Positions 1-5,086 of a DNA stretch of 5,086 nt are shown one piece after another. Positions within the stretch are counted from its first letter, which is position 1. Every line of letters starts with the position of its first letter. The notes beneath the pieces were generated by a model that searched no databases, had not been told where the DNA came from, and saw only the letters and a program-made list of their open reading frames with translations. The stretch spans positions 1 through 5,086 of the forward strand of contig CAZSNT010000317.1 of the NCBI GenBank assembly GCA_964607765.1, written 5' to 3'. The translations under genes were made by a program, and so were the position numbers. The DNA is from CAZSNT01 sp964607765 (GTDB lineage: Bacteria > Verrucomicrobiota > Lentisphaeria > Oligosphaerales > JABHEG01).

Positions 1-29
1 CCAGAAAGCCGAACCAGTAGGTGCTGACT

Positions 30-85
30 GACGCCGCACCCCGCCGCTCGTTCCTCGCTCTGACGGGCTGGCCCGGCGTGGCGTC
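30..85. repeat. Nested inverted repeat in the leading non-coding stretch
   Basis: Positions 30-37 (GACGCCGC) can pair with 78-85 (GTGGCGTC): eight pairs, one of them G-U as RNA. Inside this, 63-67 (CGGGC) pairs with 70-74 (GCCCG) over a two-base loop. There is no T-tract, so it is not a textbook terminator. The rest of 1-121 holds no supported gene. A minus-strand frame from an ATG at 101-99 stays open to the left edge, but its Arg/Ala/Gly-rich translation is not recognisable. The structure could be a folded leader, a dispersed repeat or chance in GC-rich DNA. Confidence 0.3.
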
Positions 86-105
86 GGGAAAGGCAGGTCA
101 TCTCT

Positions 106-112
106 GGGAGAG
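106..112 (+). promoter_or_regulatory. Ribosome binding site of the HEPN-like gene
   Basis: GGGAGAG lies nine bases upstream of the ATG at 122. It supports that start over the next in-frame ATG at 152. No clear -10/-35 pair was recognised upstream. Confidence 0.5.
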
Positions 113-121
113 AACCGGCTC

Positions 122-910
122 ATGCAGACACTGGCATACACGACTTCAATCATGTCCTGGAACTTCCTTCGCTCGGCAATAGGGCGAGCACGCGCGGCCC
201 AGAGCGACACAGCCACATTGGACCTGAATCTGGAGGCCCCCTCATGTGTTGTGCTCTCTTGCATCGCGATCGAGGCATTCGTCAATGAGATTTCCTCACT
301 GACCAATGCGTTTTTGTTCGAGGAGAATCAAGGTGGTGCCATGCGTCGTTCGGCCTCAACAGGGGCGAGCACTGCCACCGAGATCAGTCGGCAGAAGTGC
401 CAGGAAGTGGCGGAAATCCGGAACGACAGCAGCGGTTCTTTCTACGACAGGTACAAGGTTGTCCTGAAACGGTTGGGCGTTGAGCAACCGACCTACCTGC
501 CGTGGCTGTCCTTCCTACGCGACCTGAGAGATGCGTTGGTCCACTTCCGAATTTGTGATGTGCCGGTCGTTGAGGACTCCAACGGGGTCATTCGGTACGC
601 ACAGGAGCCGCCGGACGTGTTCGCGCACCTGAAGTCCCTTTGTGTCAACAATTGTCCGATCGTCTCGGCCGATCCGGCAGACGACGGCTTGGATTGGACG
701 CTTAGAGCCTCGACAGACGCCATGGCTGTTTGGTGCATTGACTTGGCGTTGGATGCGGTCCTGCACGTCCTGAACCGTTTGCCGAGCAGTCGGTACAGGA
801 AGTTCATCCTGAAAGCCTATGCTGTGTGCCGTGGCGTGATGTATGCCGAAAAATCCGGGGGGATTTGTCAAGGTGGTTTCGGGGAGGTATTGGGTTTTGC
901 CGCCAAATAA
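122..910 (+). CDS. HEPN-like protein (putative RNase/toxin-type), tail possibly altered
   Basis: This 262-aa protein looks like a soluble, all-helical HEPN-superfamily member. An early helix carries the run CIAIEAFVNEIS (about residues 47-58), a pattern usual in HEPN proteins. The segment FLRDLRDALVHFR contains the HEPN signature RDALVH: R136, D137 and H141, an R-x4-H spacing. In the family, this Arg/His pair forms the metal-independent RNase active site of many toxins and defence effectors. A last helix with W204 and the run NRLPSSRYRKF (about 218-228) looks like a natural end of fold. The Gly-rich tail after about residue 235 (AEKSGGICQGGFGEVLGFA) looks unlike the rest and coincides with a candidate transposon-end motif at 867-884, so the original C-terminus may have been replaced. 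No antitoxin partner such as an MNT nucleotidyltransferase lies next to it in the window. Family call moderately sure; role inferred. Confidence 0.6.
   Translation: MQTLAYTTSIMSWNFLRSAIGRARAAQSDTATLDLNLEAPSCVVLSCIAIEAFVNEISSLTNAFLFEENQGGAMRRSASTGASTATEISRQKCQEVAEIRNDSSGSFYDRYKVVLKRLGVEQPTYLPWLSFLRDLRDALVHFRICDVPVVEDSNGVIRYAQEPPDVFAHLKSLCVNNCPIVSADPADDGLDWTLRASTDAMAVWCIDLALDAVLHVLNRLPSSRYRKFILKAYAVCRGVMYAEKSGGICQGGFGEVLGFAAK
867..884 (+). repeat. Candidate left-end transposase-binding motif
   Basis: GTCAAGGTGGTTTCGGGG matches the reverse complement of 4533-4550 (GTCAAAGTGGGGTCGGGG) at 15 of 18 bases. The two copies are inverted and flank the transposon genes, as end-binding sites would. GTCAA-type repeats also recall those at ends of related IS21-type elements. 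The copy sits inside the HEPN frame, and no matching TGT terminus lies at the equivalent distance (about position 834), so this is tentative. Confidence 0.35.
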
Positions 911-947
911 CCTGAAGAAACGGCAACCCGCTACCACCACCGAAACC

Positions 948-977
948 ATGCAAATAGTCTGGTCCTTTCGGCGCTGA
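948..977 (+). pseudogene. Probable frameshifted N-terminus of the zinc-ribbon protein
   Basis: An ATG at 948 reads MQIVWSFRR and stops at 975-977. The next frame, open from 958, reads GADVQSYLSDWREMIP straight into the zinc-ribbon protein at 1009, but has no ATG, GTG or TTG between its upstream stop (955-957) and 1009. Dropping one base near C969 would join MQIVWSF to GADVQSYL in one smooth protein. The DWREMIP run just before the CPFDGC knuckle looks like genuine coding sequence. Options are a real one-base insertion, a sequencing error, a programmed slip, a rare CTG start at 991, or a true start at 1009. Confidence 0.45.
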
Positions 978-1008
978 TGTCCAGTCGTATCTGTCCGACT
1001 GGCGCGAG

Positions 1009-1569
1009 ATGATTCCGCCGCGGCCGTCGGTGTGCCCGTTCGACGGGTGTTCGGGCCGGATGCACCGGCACGGTTTCTACTGGCGGTTCGTGGTTCTTGC
1101 TGACGGTGCGCGCAAGGGGTTCGGGGTGCACCGTATGCGCTGTGCTCTGTGCGGGCGCACGATCAGCTACCTGCCCGACTTCTGCGTTCCATACAAGCAC
1201 TTCGGTTCTGATGTGATTTGGGCGCTTCTGTGGGCGGTGATTGTGCTGCATGTGTCGCGTCGTGCGGTGTCCGCTTGGGACAGTGTCTGGAACCGGGCGA
1301 GCTTCTCGCGGTTTTGCGCTGGGGAGTGGGTGCGGCAGTTCGGTCGCAACGGCCATAATCTGTGGCACTTCGGCCTTGCTCGGCTGGGGCTTTGCACTGA
1401 TACGGGGCGTGGGTCGCTTGCGGTTCTGCTACGTACGCTGCTTCGCTTCAGTGTCGGGTTGCGCTGCGACGAGGCGCAGGCATTGCGCGCGGTGCAGTGT
1501 GCGCTGAGCGGGGCGTTCCCACCGTTCGGTCTATTCCGGGCTCAGCTGCTTCCGGGCTGTGTCACGTAG
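1009..1569 (+). CDS. Zinc-ribbon protein resembling DUF6431, transposon-associated
   Basis: The 186-aa protein starts with a treble-clef-like zinc ribbon: CPFDGC (C9, C14) followed by HRHGFYWRF, then MRCALCG (C45, C48) and RTISYLPDFCVPYKHF. The order 'Cys knuckle, HGxYxR, basic strand, RCxxC, S-x-LPxF-x-P' is familiar from zinc ribbons of transposase-linked proteins, and I place it with the DUF6431 type from memory. It would bind zinc and probably DNA. The rest is helical, with SAWDSVWNRASFSRF (about 88-102) resembling a helix-turn-helix. No DDE catalytic set is visible, so it is unlikely to be a transposase. The ATG at 1009 is the first standard start in frame but coding character extends upstream to about 958, suggesting a frameshifted N-terminus. 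No good ribosome binding site precedes 1009. The DNA is strongly G+T-rich on this strand, unlike the A+C-rich genes downstream. Function not established. Confidence 0.6.
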   Translation: MIPPRPSVCPFDGCSGRMHRHGFYWRFVVLADGARKGFGVHRMRCALCGRTISYLPDFCVPYKHFGSDVIWALLWAVIVLHVSRRAVSAWDSVWNRASFSRFCAGEWVRQFGRNGHNLWHFGLARLGLCTDTGRGSLAVLLRTLLRFSVGLRCDEAQALRAVQCALSGAFPPFGLFRAQLLPGCVT

Positions 1570-1742
1570 CCTGTGGCCTGCATGCTGCGTTCGCACCGAC
1601 TCGCTGGCTGGGGTGAACTGTGTCTGGGTGGGGCGATTCTGGCTGTTGCATCGACTCAGCCGGCTTCTGCGTCGTTCCCAAGGGCTGTTGGTTGCCGATC
1701 TTCTCACCTTGCGGTCTGGCTGCAACGCTGTTTGCGGGTAGC

Positions 1743-1766
1743 GGGGCCGGCCGCGCGGCCGGCCCC
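1743..1766. repeat. Perfect 24-bp GC palindrome (possible terminator stem or protein site)
   Basis: The half-site GGGGCCGGCCGC is followed directly by its exact reverse complement GCGGCCGGCCCC. As RNA it folds into a 10-bp G+C-only stem with a CGCG loop. The bases after it (ACAGACTTTCTG) contain only a three-T run, so intrinsic termination would be weak. Its place between the zinc-ribbon gene and the transposase operon suits a terminator or insulator; a dimeric regulator site is the alternative. Confidence 0.6.
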
Positions 1767-1871
1767 ACAGACTTTCTGCCGTTCCACTTACCCGCCTTGG
1801 GGCTTGATTACGCAACGCAGCGCACGTTGGCGTCCACGCCGATGCGCAAACAGAAGTGAACCCCAGCCCAC

Positions 1872-1877
1872 GAGGAG
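1872..1877 (+). promoter_or_regulatory. Ribosome binding site of the transposase gene
   Basis: GAGGAG lies six bases before the ATG at 1884, a strong Shine-Dalgarno match that fixes this start. It is the best ribosome binding site in the window. Confidence 0.75.
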
Positions 1878-1883
1878 TAGAGC

Positions 1884-3155
1884 ATGTCCGACGATCCCGT
1901 ACTTCGTGAACAGATCGCCTACTTCCGCTACGCGGTGATCGCACCGCTGTTGGTCGAGGAGCCCGGCCTGACACTGACCGAACGCATCCAGCGTCAAGCC
2001 AACCGGCAGTGGGAGTATCCGGACGGTCGGGTCAGATCGATCGCCTACGGCACGATCGAGAAGTGGCTCTACGCCTACCGTAACGGCGGCATCGAGGCGC
2101 TGCAGGCGCGTCAACGCCGGGACGCGGGCACGTTCCGAGGCATCGACGCGGAGCTTGCCGCTCGGCTTGACCAGATCCTCCGCGACCATCCCAAGTTGCG
2201 CACGCACGCGATCATCGATCATCTTGTTTCGCGGGGTCTTCTGGGCGATCCGCCCCCGAGCCACAGCACGCTGTATCGCTACATCAAAGCGCACCGGCCG
2301 GCGCGGCAGTCAGTTCGGTCGCAACGGGAGCGGCGCAGCTTCGAGGCGCCCTACGCAGGCTACCTCTGGCAGGCCGACATCATGTATGGGCCGCATCTGC
2401 CCGCCAAGCTGCCGAACGGTCGCACGCGCAAGCGCCAGACGTACCTGATCGCGATCCTCGACGACCATTCACGACTGCTGTGCCATGGCGAGTTCTTCTT
2501 CCACCAGGACTTGGCCGCGTGGCTGTGCTGCTTGCAGACCGCGATCCGTAAGCGCGGCATCCCGCGCAAGCTGTATTGCGACAACGGCCAGGTGTTTACT
2601 GCCGAGCAGGTCCGACGCATCACCGCCACGCTCGGGATCGAACTGATCCACGCCGGGGTACGGGATCCGGCCGCCCGGGGAAAGATCGAGCGGCTGTTTC
2701 AGAAAGTGCGCCGCAGCTTCCTCGACCCGGCCATGGAGCTGGCCGCACCCACTTCGCTGGAGAAACTCAACGACGCCTTCCTCGCCTGGATGGAGAAGGC
2801 CTACAACCACCGCGTGCACAGCGTGTTCAGCGCCACGCCGGTGCGCCGCTTCATGGAGAGCGCCTCACATCTGCGCACACTGCCCGAGGACAGCGCCAAG
2901 CTGTTCCACGTCTGCTACCAGCGCCGGGTCAAGAAGGACGGCACGTTCAGCCTGCACGGCACCCGCTTCGAGACCGCACCGGGACTGGTGGGCTGCAAGG
3001 TCACCGTCTCGTACGATCTGCACGATCCTTCGTGCGTGTTCGTCGAGCATAACGGAGTGCACTACGGCCGTGCCAACCTCTTGGACCGCAAAGGCAATGC
3101 CATGCGACCACGCCGCGATGCCGACACACAACAGAGAGAGTCCACCGATGCATGA
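1884..3155 (+). CDS. DD(35)E transposase of the Mu/TnsB/TniA/IS481-like superfamily
   Basis: This 423-aa protein is the catalytic transposase, which cuts the transposon 3' ends and joins them to target DNA. Residues about 15-115 form helix-turn-helix regions (run GTIEKWLYAYRNGGIEAL) for end binding. The RNase H-fold integrase core spans about 155-310. Its acidic residues are D165 in LWQADIMYGP, D233 in LYCDNGQVF and E269 in AARGKIERLF; D233 and E269 have 35 residues between them. The family-typical LDDHSR (192-197) is also present. Residues about 345-405 (from KKDGTFSLHGTRF to YGRANLLDRKGN) match the beta-barrel of Mu-type C-terminal domains. All key residues are present, so it looks active. 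Length is typical of this compact group and shorter than TnsB. The start is set by GAGGAG six bases upstream. Its last eight bases overlap the ATPase gene, implying one operon and coupled translation. Confidence 0.92.
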   Translation: MSDDPVLREQIAYFRYAVIAPLLVEEPGLTLTERIQRQANRQWEYPDGRVRSIAYGTIEKWLYAYRNGGIEALQARQRRDAGTFRGIDAELAARLDQILRDHPKLRTHAIIDHLVSRGLLGDPPPSHSTLYRYIKAHRPARQSVRSQRERRSFEAPYAGYLWQADIMYGPHLPAKLPNGRTRKRQTYLIAILDDHSRLLCHGEFFFHQDLAAWLCCLQTAIRKRGIPRKLYCDNGQVFTAEQVRRITATLGIELIHAGVRDPAARGKIERLFQKVRRSFLDPAMELAAPTSLEKLNDAFLAWMEKAYNHRVHSVFSATPVRRFMESASHLRTLPEDSAKLFHVCYQRRVKKDGTFSLHGTRFETAPGLVGCKVTVSYDLHDPSCVFVEHNGVHYGRANLLDRKGNAMRPRRDADTQQRESTDA

Positions 3156-3969
3156 CACGACCATGACCTTCTTCGGCCTCACTCGCCGCGTTTTCAGCGG
3201 CCTGCCGCCCGAACCGTACCTGGACCCACCACGGGACAGTGCTTTCGAGCGACTCCAGAGTCTGGTCGCACGCCGCGGCTTCGCCGTGATCTCCGGACCA
3301 CCGGGAAGCGGCAAGACCGCGCTGCTGCACTACCTGTGCGCCACACTCAACGAGAACCACCACCAGCTGACCTACGTGCCGTTCTCGTTCCTGGAAAGAG
3401 GGCAGATGCTGCAGTACCTCGCCAGTCGCATGGGGCTGGAGCCCAAGCGCGGCATCAGTGCCTGTCTGCGGGCCGTGCAACAGCACCTGCACAGCATCCA
3501 GCCTGTCAACCCGGTCATCGTTTTGGACGAGGTCGAGCAACTCGAAACGAACACCTCGCACCTCGTCCGTTGCCTGCTGCACGACCGCGCCGACACCGCC
3601 CACCACTGCACCCTGATCATGGCCGGGACCGAGAGCTTCGTCGAGCAGAAACTCCGGCTTCAGGTCCACGAAGCACTCCGCCAGCGCATCACACTGTACG
3701 TGAAGCTCCAGCCCCTTGACGCCGACAGCACCGCTGCCTACATCGCCCATCACCTGCACGGTGCCGGCAGTCGCAACGAGCTGTTCGAGCCAGCCGCCGT
3801 GCAACTCATTCACGAGCTCAGCAACGGCCTGCCCAGGATCATCTGCACCCTCGCCGAGGCCGCCATTGATCGCGCTGCCACCGCCAAACACCAGACCGTC
3901 ACACTCGATCACGTACACGCCGCGGCCGAAACCGTACTGCCCCCACACCTCGCACAGGTCACACCATGA
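3148..3969 (+). CDS. AAA ATPase, ExeA/TniB/TnsC-like transposition partner
   Basis: This 273-aa protein is an AAA ATPase likely to act as the transposition regulator that binds target DNA and activates the transposase, the role of TnsC, TniB, MuB and IstB. It opens with FFGLTRRVFSGLPPEPYLD, the N-terminal pattern of ExeA-type ATPases. Walker A is GPPGSGKT (residues 50-57), Walker B is VIVLDE (123-128, D127 and E128), the sensor-1 region is LIMAGTES (156-163), arginine-finger candidates are R178 and R180 (LRQRITLYVKL), and a sensor-2-like GLPRIICTL follows (227-235). There is no signal peptide or membrane segment. An in-frame ATG at 3070 would add 26 residues lying inside the transposase gene. 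I prefer 3148 because AGAGAGAG precedes it by seven bases and the family pattern starts just after it. It overlaps the transposase by 8 nt and the next gene by ATGA. Confidence 0.88.
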   Translation: MHDTTMTFFGLTRRVFSGLPPEPYLDPPRDSAFERLQSLVARRGFAVISGPPGSGKTALLHYLCATLNENHHQLTYVPFSFLERGQMLQYLASRMGLEPKRGISACLRAVQQHLHSIQPVNPVIVLDEVEQLETNTSHLVRCLLHDRADTAHHCTLIMAGTESFVEQKLRLQVHEALRQRITLYVKLQPLDADSTAAYIAHHLHGAGSRNELFEPAAVQLIHELSNGLPRIICTLAEAAIDRAATAKHQTVTLDHVHAAAETVLPPHLAQVTP

Positions 3970-4400
3970 TAGAGCAACTCTTCCACACTGCCCGGGCTCC
4001 CTTCATCACCGTGCGCGACGGTTGCCTACACGTCGGGGACAGCGCCTATACGGAGTTGACCGTACAGGTCCACGAGGCCCGAGCGATCCGCAAGCTGTTC
4101 ATCGCTCGTCGGGTCAAATGTCACTCACCGGACGGTCGCACCGGCAAAAGCGGAATCTTCTGTGAGCTCTGTCCTGACCGCGATCACTGCAGCCAACGCC
4201 TGCAACTGCGCCTCGTCTACCGCGACGGCGAACAGGACCGGCCCGCCATCCTCGAACTGTCCAAACACAGCTTCCGCGCCTTCGACCAGTGCCTCGAGCA
4301 AATCGGCGACATCCACCAACTGCCGAACGTGCTGCTGCGCATCAGCGCGAGTCAAGCCCAGACCGGATGGACCACGCTACAGTTCGAGCCCCTCTTCTGA
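3966..4400 (+). CDS. Small four-cysteine protein, third gene of the transposition operon
   Basis: I do not recognise this 144-aa protein. Four cysteines (C52, C66, C69, C75; spacing C-x13-C-x2-C-x5-C) sit around FCELCPDRDHCSQR and could hold one zinc ion. The flanks look beta-rich, with strands such as LQLRLVYRD and NVLLRIS; zinc finger within a small beta fold would suit a nucleic-acid-binding role, but that is inference. The C-terminal run QTGWTTLQFEPLF looks like a conserved end. Its ATG overlaps the ATPase stop (ATGATAG), so translation is coupled and the protein is probably part of the transposition machinery. It sits where Tn7 and Tn5053 elements carry a target selector (TniQ/TnsD), but it is far shorter and lacks a recognisable TniQ pattern. 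There is no transmembrane segment or signal peptide. Confidence 0.7.
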   Translation: MIEQLFHTARAPFITVRDGCLHVGDSAYTELTVQVHEARAIRKLFIARRVKCHSPDGRTGKSGIFCELCPDRDHCSQRLQLRLVYRDGEQDRPAILELSKHSFRAFDQCLEQIGDIHQLPNVLLRISASQAQTGWTTLQFEPLF

Positions 4401-4583
4401 ACCGTCCCGGCACAGCAAAGCCGTCACAGCCCTCAACGCAATCTGAGAATCCTATCCCGCTGTCGCTCTGTCTTCCGGAAGCTCGACGCCTCGTCACTGC
4501 GACAACGCCACGACCCCGCGCTCAACCCGGACCCCCGACCCCACTTTGACGCCCATTCCACAAGCCCTTACGATATCCCGACA
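4401..4583. repeat. Right transposon end with clustered repeat motifs
   Basis: No gene is supported here. The plus strand is extremely C+A-rich (44 of 60 bases in 4501-4560). Three related minus-strand motifs can be seen: GTCAAAGTGGGGTCGGGG (4550-4533), GTTGAGCGCGGGGTCGTGG (4526-4508) and, more loosely, GTTGAGGGCTGTGACGG (4438-4422). The first lies 33 bases inside the terminus TGTCGGGATATCG, which starts at 4583 on the minus strand. Spaced repeats inside a TGT terminus match how TnsB-, TniA- and MuA-type transposases bind their ends. Motif borders are by eye. Confidence 0.5.
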
Positions 4584-5086
4584 GCAATCCCCTCGCACAA
4601 AGTGACCGGGCACAACTTCCTGAGAGATTCTCTTTTCCCACGAAACAACGAGCGGTTGAGCTGCTTCATTGCGGTACAGAATTTCTCCGTCAGGAGTAAC
4701 GCGTATAACAGGATTTGGGTTCTCAGACGGAAATCGTGCCAGCGCCTCAGCCTCTTCCGCTACGTGCTTGCGCTCGCTGATGTCACGCACAACCGCCTGC
4801 ATGAATAACTCGCCTTTGATCTCGATGCGGCTGAGATTGACTTCCACCCAGAACGGCGTGCCATCCGAACGATGATGTGCCCATTCAAAAACTTGCGGGT
4901 GTCCTGCCATGACTGCGTTGGTCAGTTCACGGGCCTTCTCATTCGACGGTGTGCCATCCGGTTGGGTTGGCGGCGAGCAATCTCCGGGCGGCCTGCCAAC
5001 GATCTGATCACGTCGCGTACATCCAAACAGTCTCAAGGTGCTATCGTTGCAGTCTGCAAAACGAGCTCCCTCTTGTTCGGTGACAC
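4494..5086 (-). pseudogene. PAS-domain sensory protein, 3' end cut off by the transposon; 5' end outside window
   Basis: The minus strand, open from the window's right edge, encodes a near-complete PAS domain. Runs include FADCNDSTLRLFGCTR, DQIVGRPPGDCSPPTQPDG, FEWAHHRSDGTPFWVEV and the closing AVVRDISERK, the usual end of a PAS/PAC unit. After a short linker (HVAEEAEAL) a second PAS domain begins, ARFPSENPNPVIRVTPDGE then ILYRNEAAQPLV, but family resemblance stops after about VVPGHFVRGD. The next codons are the transposon terminus, and the frame runs on with a meaningless tail to a stop at 4494-4496. Such proteins normally continue into a histidine kinase, GGDEF/EAL or similar output module, all missing here, so the gene product is probably non-functional. 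The signal sensed cannot be told. Confidence 0.8.

Larger units (their letters stand above)
1570..1883. other. 314-bp gene-free stretch between the zinc-ribbon gene and the transposase operon
   Basis: Frames crossing this stretch give biased, Cys/Arg/Leu-rich translations with no recognisable domain, so none is called. The first 170 bases continue the G+T bias of the upstream gene; after the palindrome at 1743-1766 the bias is lost. The operon promoter should lie between about 1767 and 1870, but no convincing -35/-10 pair could be picked out. Confidence 0.5.
867..4583 (+). mobile_element. Mu/Tn7/Tn5053-type transposon: DDE transposase, AAA ATPase and two Cys-rich proteins
   Basis: The element contains a DD(35)E transposase, an overlapping AAA ATPase, an overlapping small four-cysteine protein and, upstream, a zinc-ribbon protein. 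The transposase plus ATPase pair is the core of Mu, Tn7, Tn5053 and IS21 elements. The right boundary is set at 4583 because the plus strand ends there in CCGACA (TGTCGG read inward) and the homology of the minus-strand PAS protein ends exactly there. The five bases after it (GCAAT, 4584-4588) would be one copy of a target duplication. The second copy was not found: no GCAAT-TGT occurs on the left. The left coordinate given is only the outer edge of the candidate end motif; the real end may lie upstream of the window, making the HEPN gene cargo. Confidence 0.65.

Noticed and set aside
1..101. Minus-strand open frame from an ATG at 101-99 running off the left edge.
   Set aside because: The translation is short, Arg/Ala/Gly-rich and unrecognisable, and the DNA is a GC-rich hairpin region, so coding cannot be supported.
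647..665. CAACAATTGTCCGATCG, which looks like a target duplication next to a TGTC terminus (left end).
   Set aside because: The five bases before TGT are ACAAT, not GCAAT, similarity to the right end fades after a few bases, and the site lies in the middle of the HEPN coding region, whose reading continues sensibly through it.
1559..1938. Overlapping short open frames after the zinc-ribbon gene.
   Set aside because: Compositionally biased translations with no motif and no suitable ribosome binding site; they overlap the palindrome and the transposase start.
3070..3147. Upstream ATG at 3070 as the start of the ATPase.
   Set aside because: The extra 26 residues lie within the transposase gene and add no family-like sequence; the ATG at 3148 has a purine-rich ribosome site and begins right at the ExeA-type pattern.
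3001..3948. Long 315-residue open frame on the minus strand.
   Set aside because: It is antisense to the well-supported ATPase and transposase genes; its length follows from GC-rich third positions and it shows no domain.
1..5086. CRISPR array, tRNA, rRNA, attC sites or Cas genes, considered because some Tn7-like elements carry CRISPR systems.
   Set aside because: No regularly spaced direct repeats, tRNA-like folds or Cas motifs were seen in the window.

Overview
The window is high-GC bacterial DNA. Its gene families (PAS-domain sensor, HEPN protein, Mu/Tn7-type transposase) are common in Proteobacteria, but nothing here fixes the genus. About three quarters of the window is accessory DNA centred on a multi-gene transposon of the 'DDE transposase plus AAA ATPase' class.

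Layout. Positions 1-121 hold no convincing gene but contain a nested inverted repeat. Positions 122-910 encode a protein with a HEPN-type RxxxxH motif, a hallmark of many toxin and defence RNases. Positions about 948-1569 encode a four-cysteine zinc-ribbon protein that resembles the DUF6431-type proteins found beside transposases. Its probable N-terminus lies in another frame, so it may carry a one-base frameshift. Positions 1570-1883 have no gene but include a perfect 24-bp GC palindrome. A tightly coupled operon follows: a 423-aa DD(35)E transposase (1884-3155), a 273-aa ExeA/TniB/TnsC-like AAA ATPase (3148-3969, 8-nt overlap) and a 144-aa four-cysteine protein (3966-4400, ATGA overlap). Positions 4401-4583 look like the right transposon end. 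From 4584 to the window edge the minus strand encodes a PAS-domain sensory protein whose homology stops at the proposed transposon terminus.

How it fits together. The transposase would bind the ends and join them to target DNA. The ATPase would choose or activate the target, as TnsC, TniB, MuB and IstB do. The small cysteine protein and the upstream zinc-ribbon protein are accessory candidates; no recognisable TniQ/TnsD, resolvase or Cas gene lies in the window. The right end appears to have interrupted the PAS gene: it reads TGT inward on the minus strand (ACA on plus), and the sensor's second PAS domain breaks off at that base. The left end is not resolved. The rest of the PAS gene does not appear on the left within the window, so either the HEPN gene is cargo and the left end lies outside, or the locus was rearranged. 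An 18-bp motif at 867-884 matches a right-end motif 15/18 in inverted orientation, which would put a left-end site inside the tail of the HEPN reading frame.
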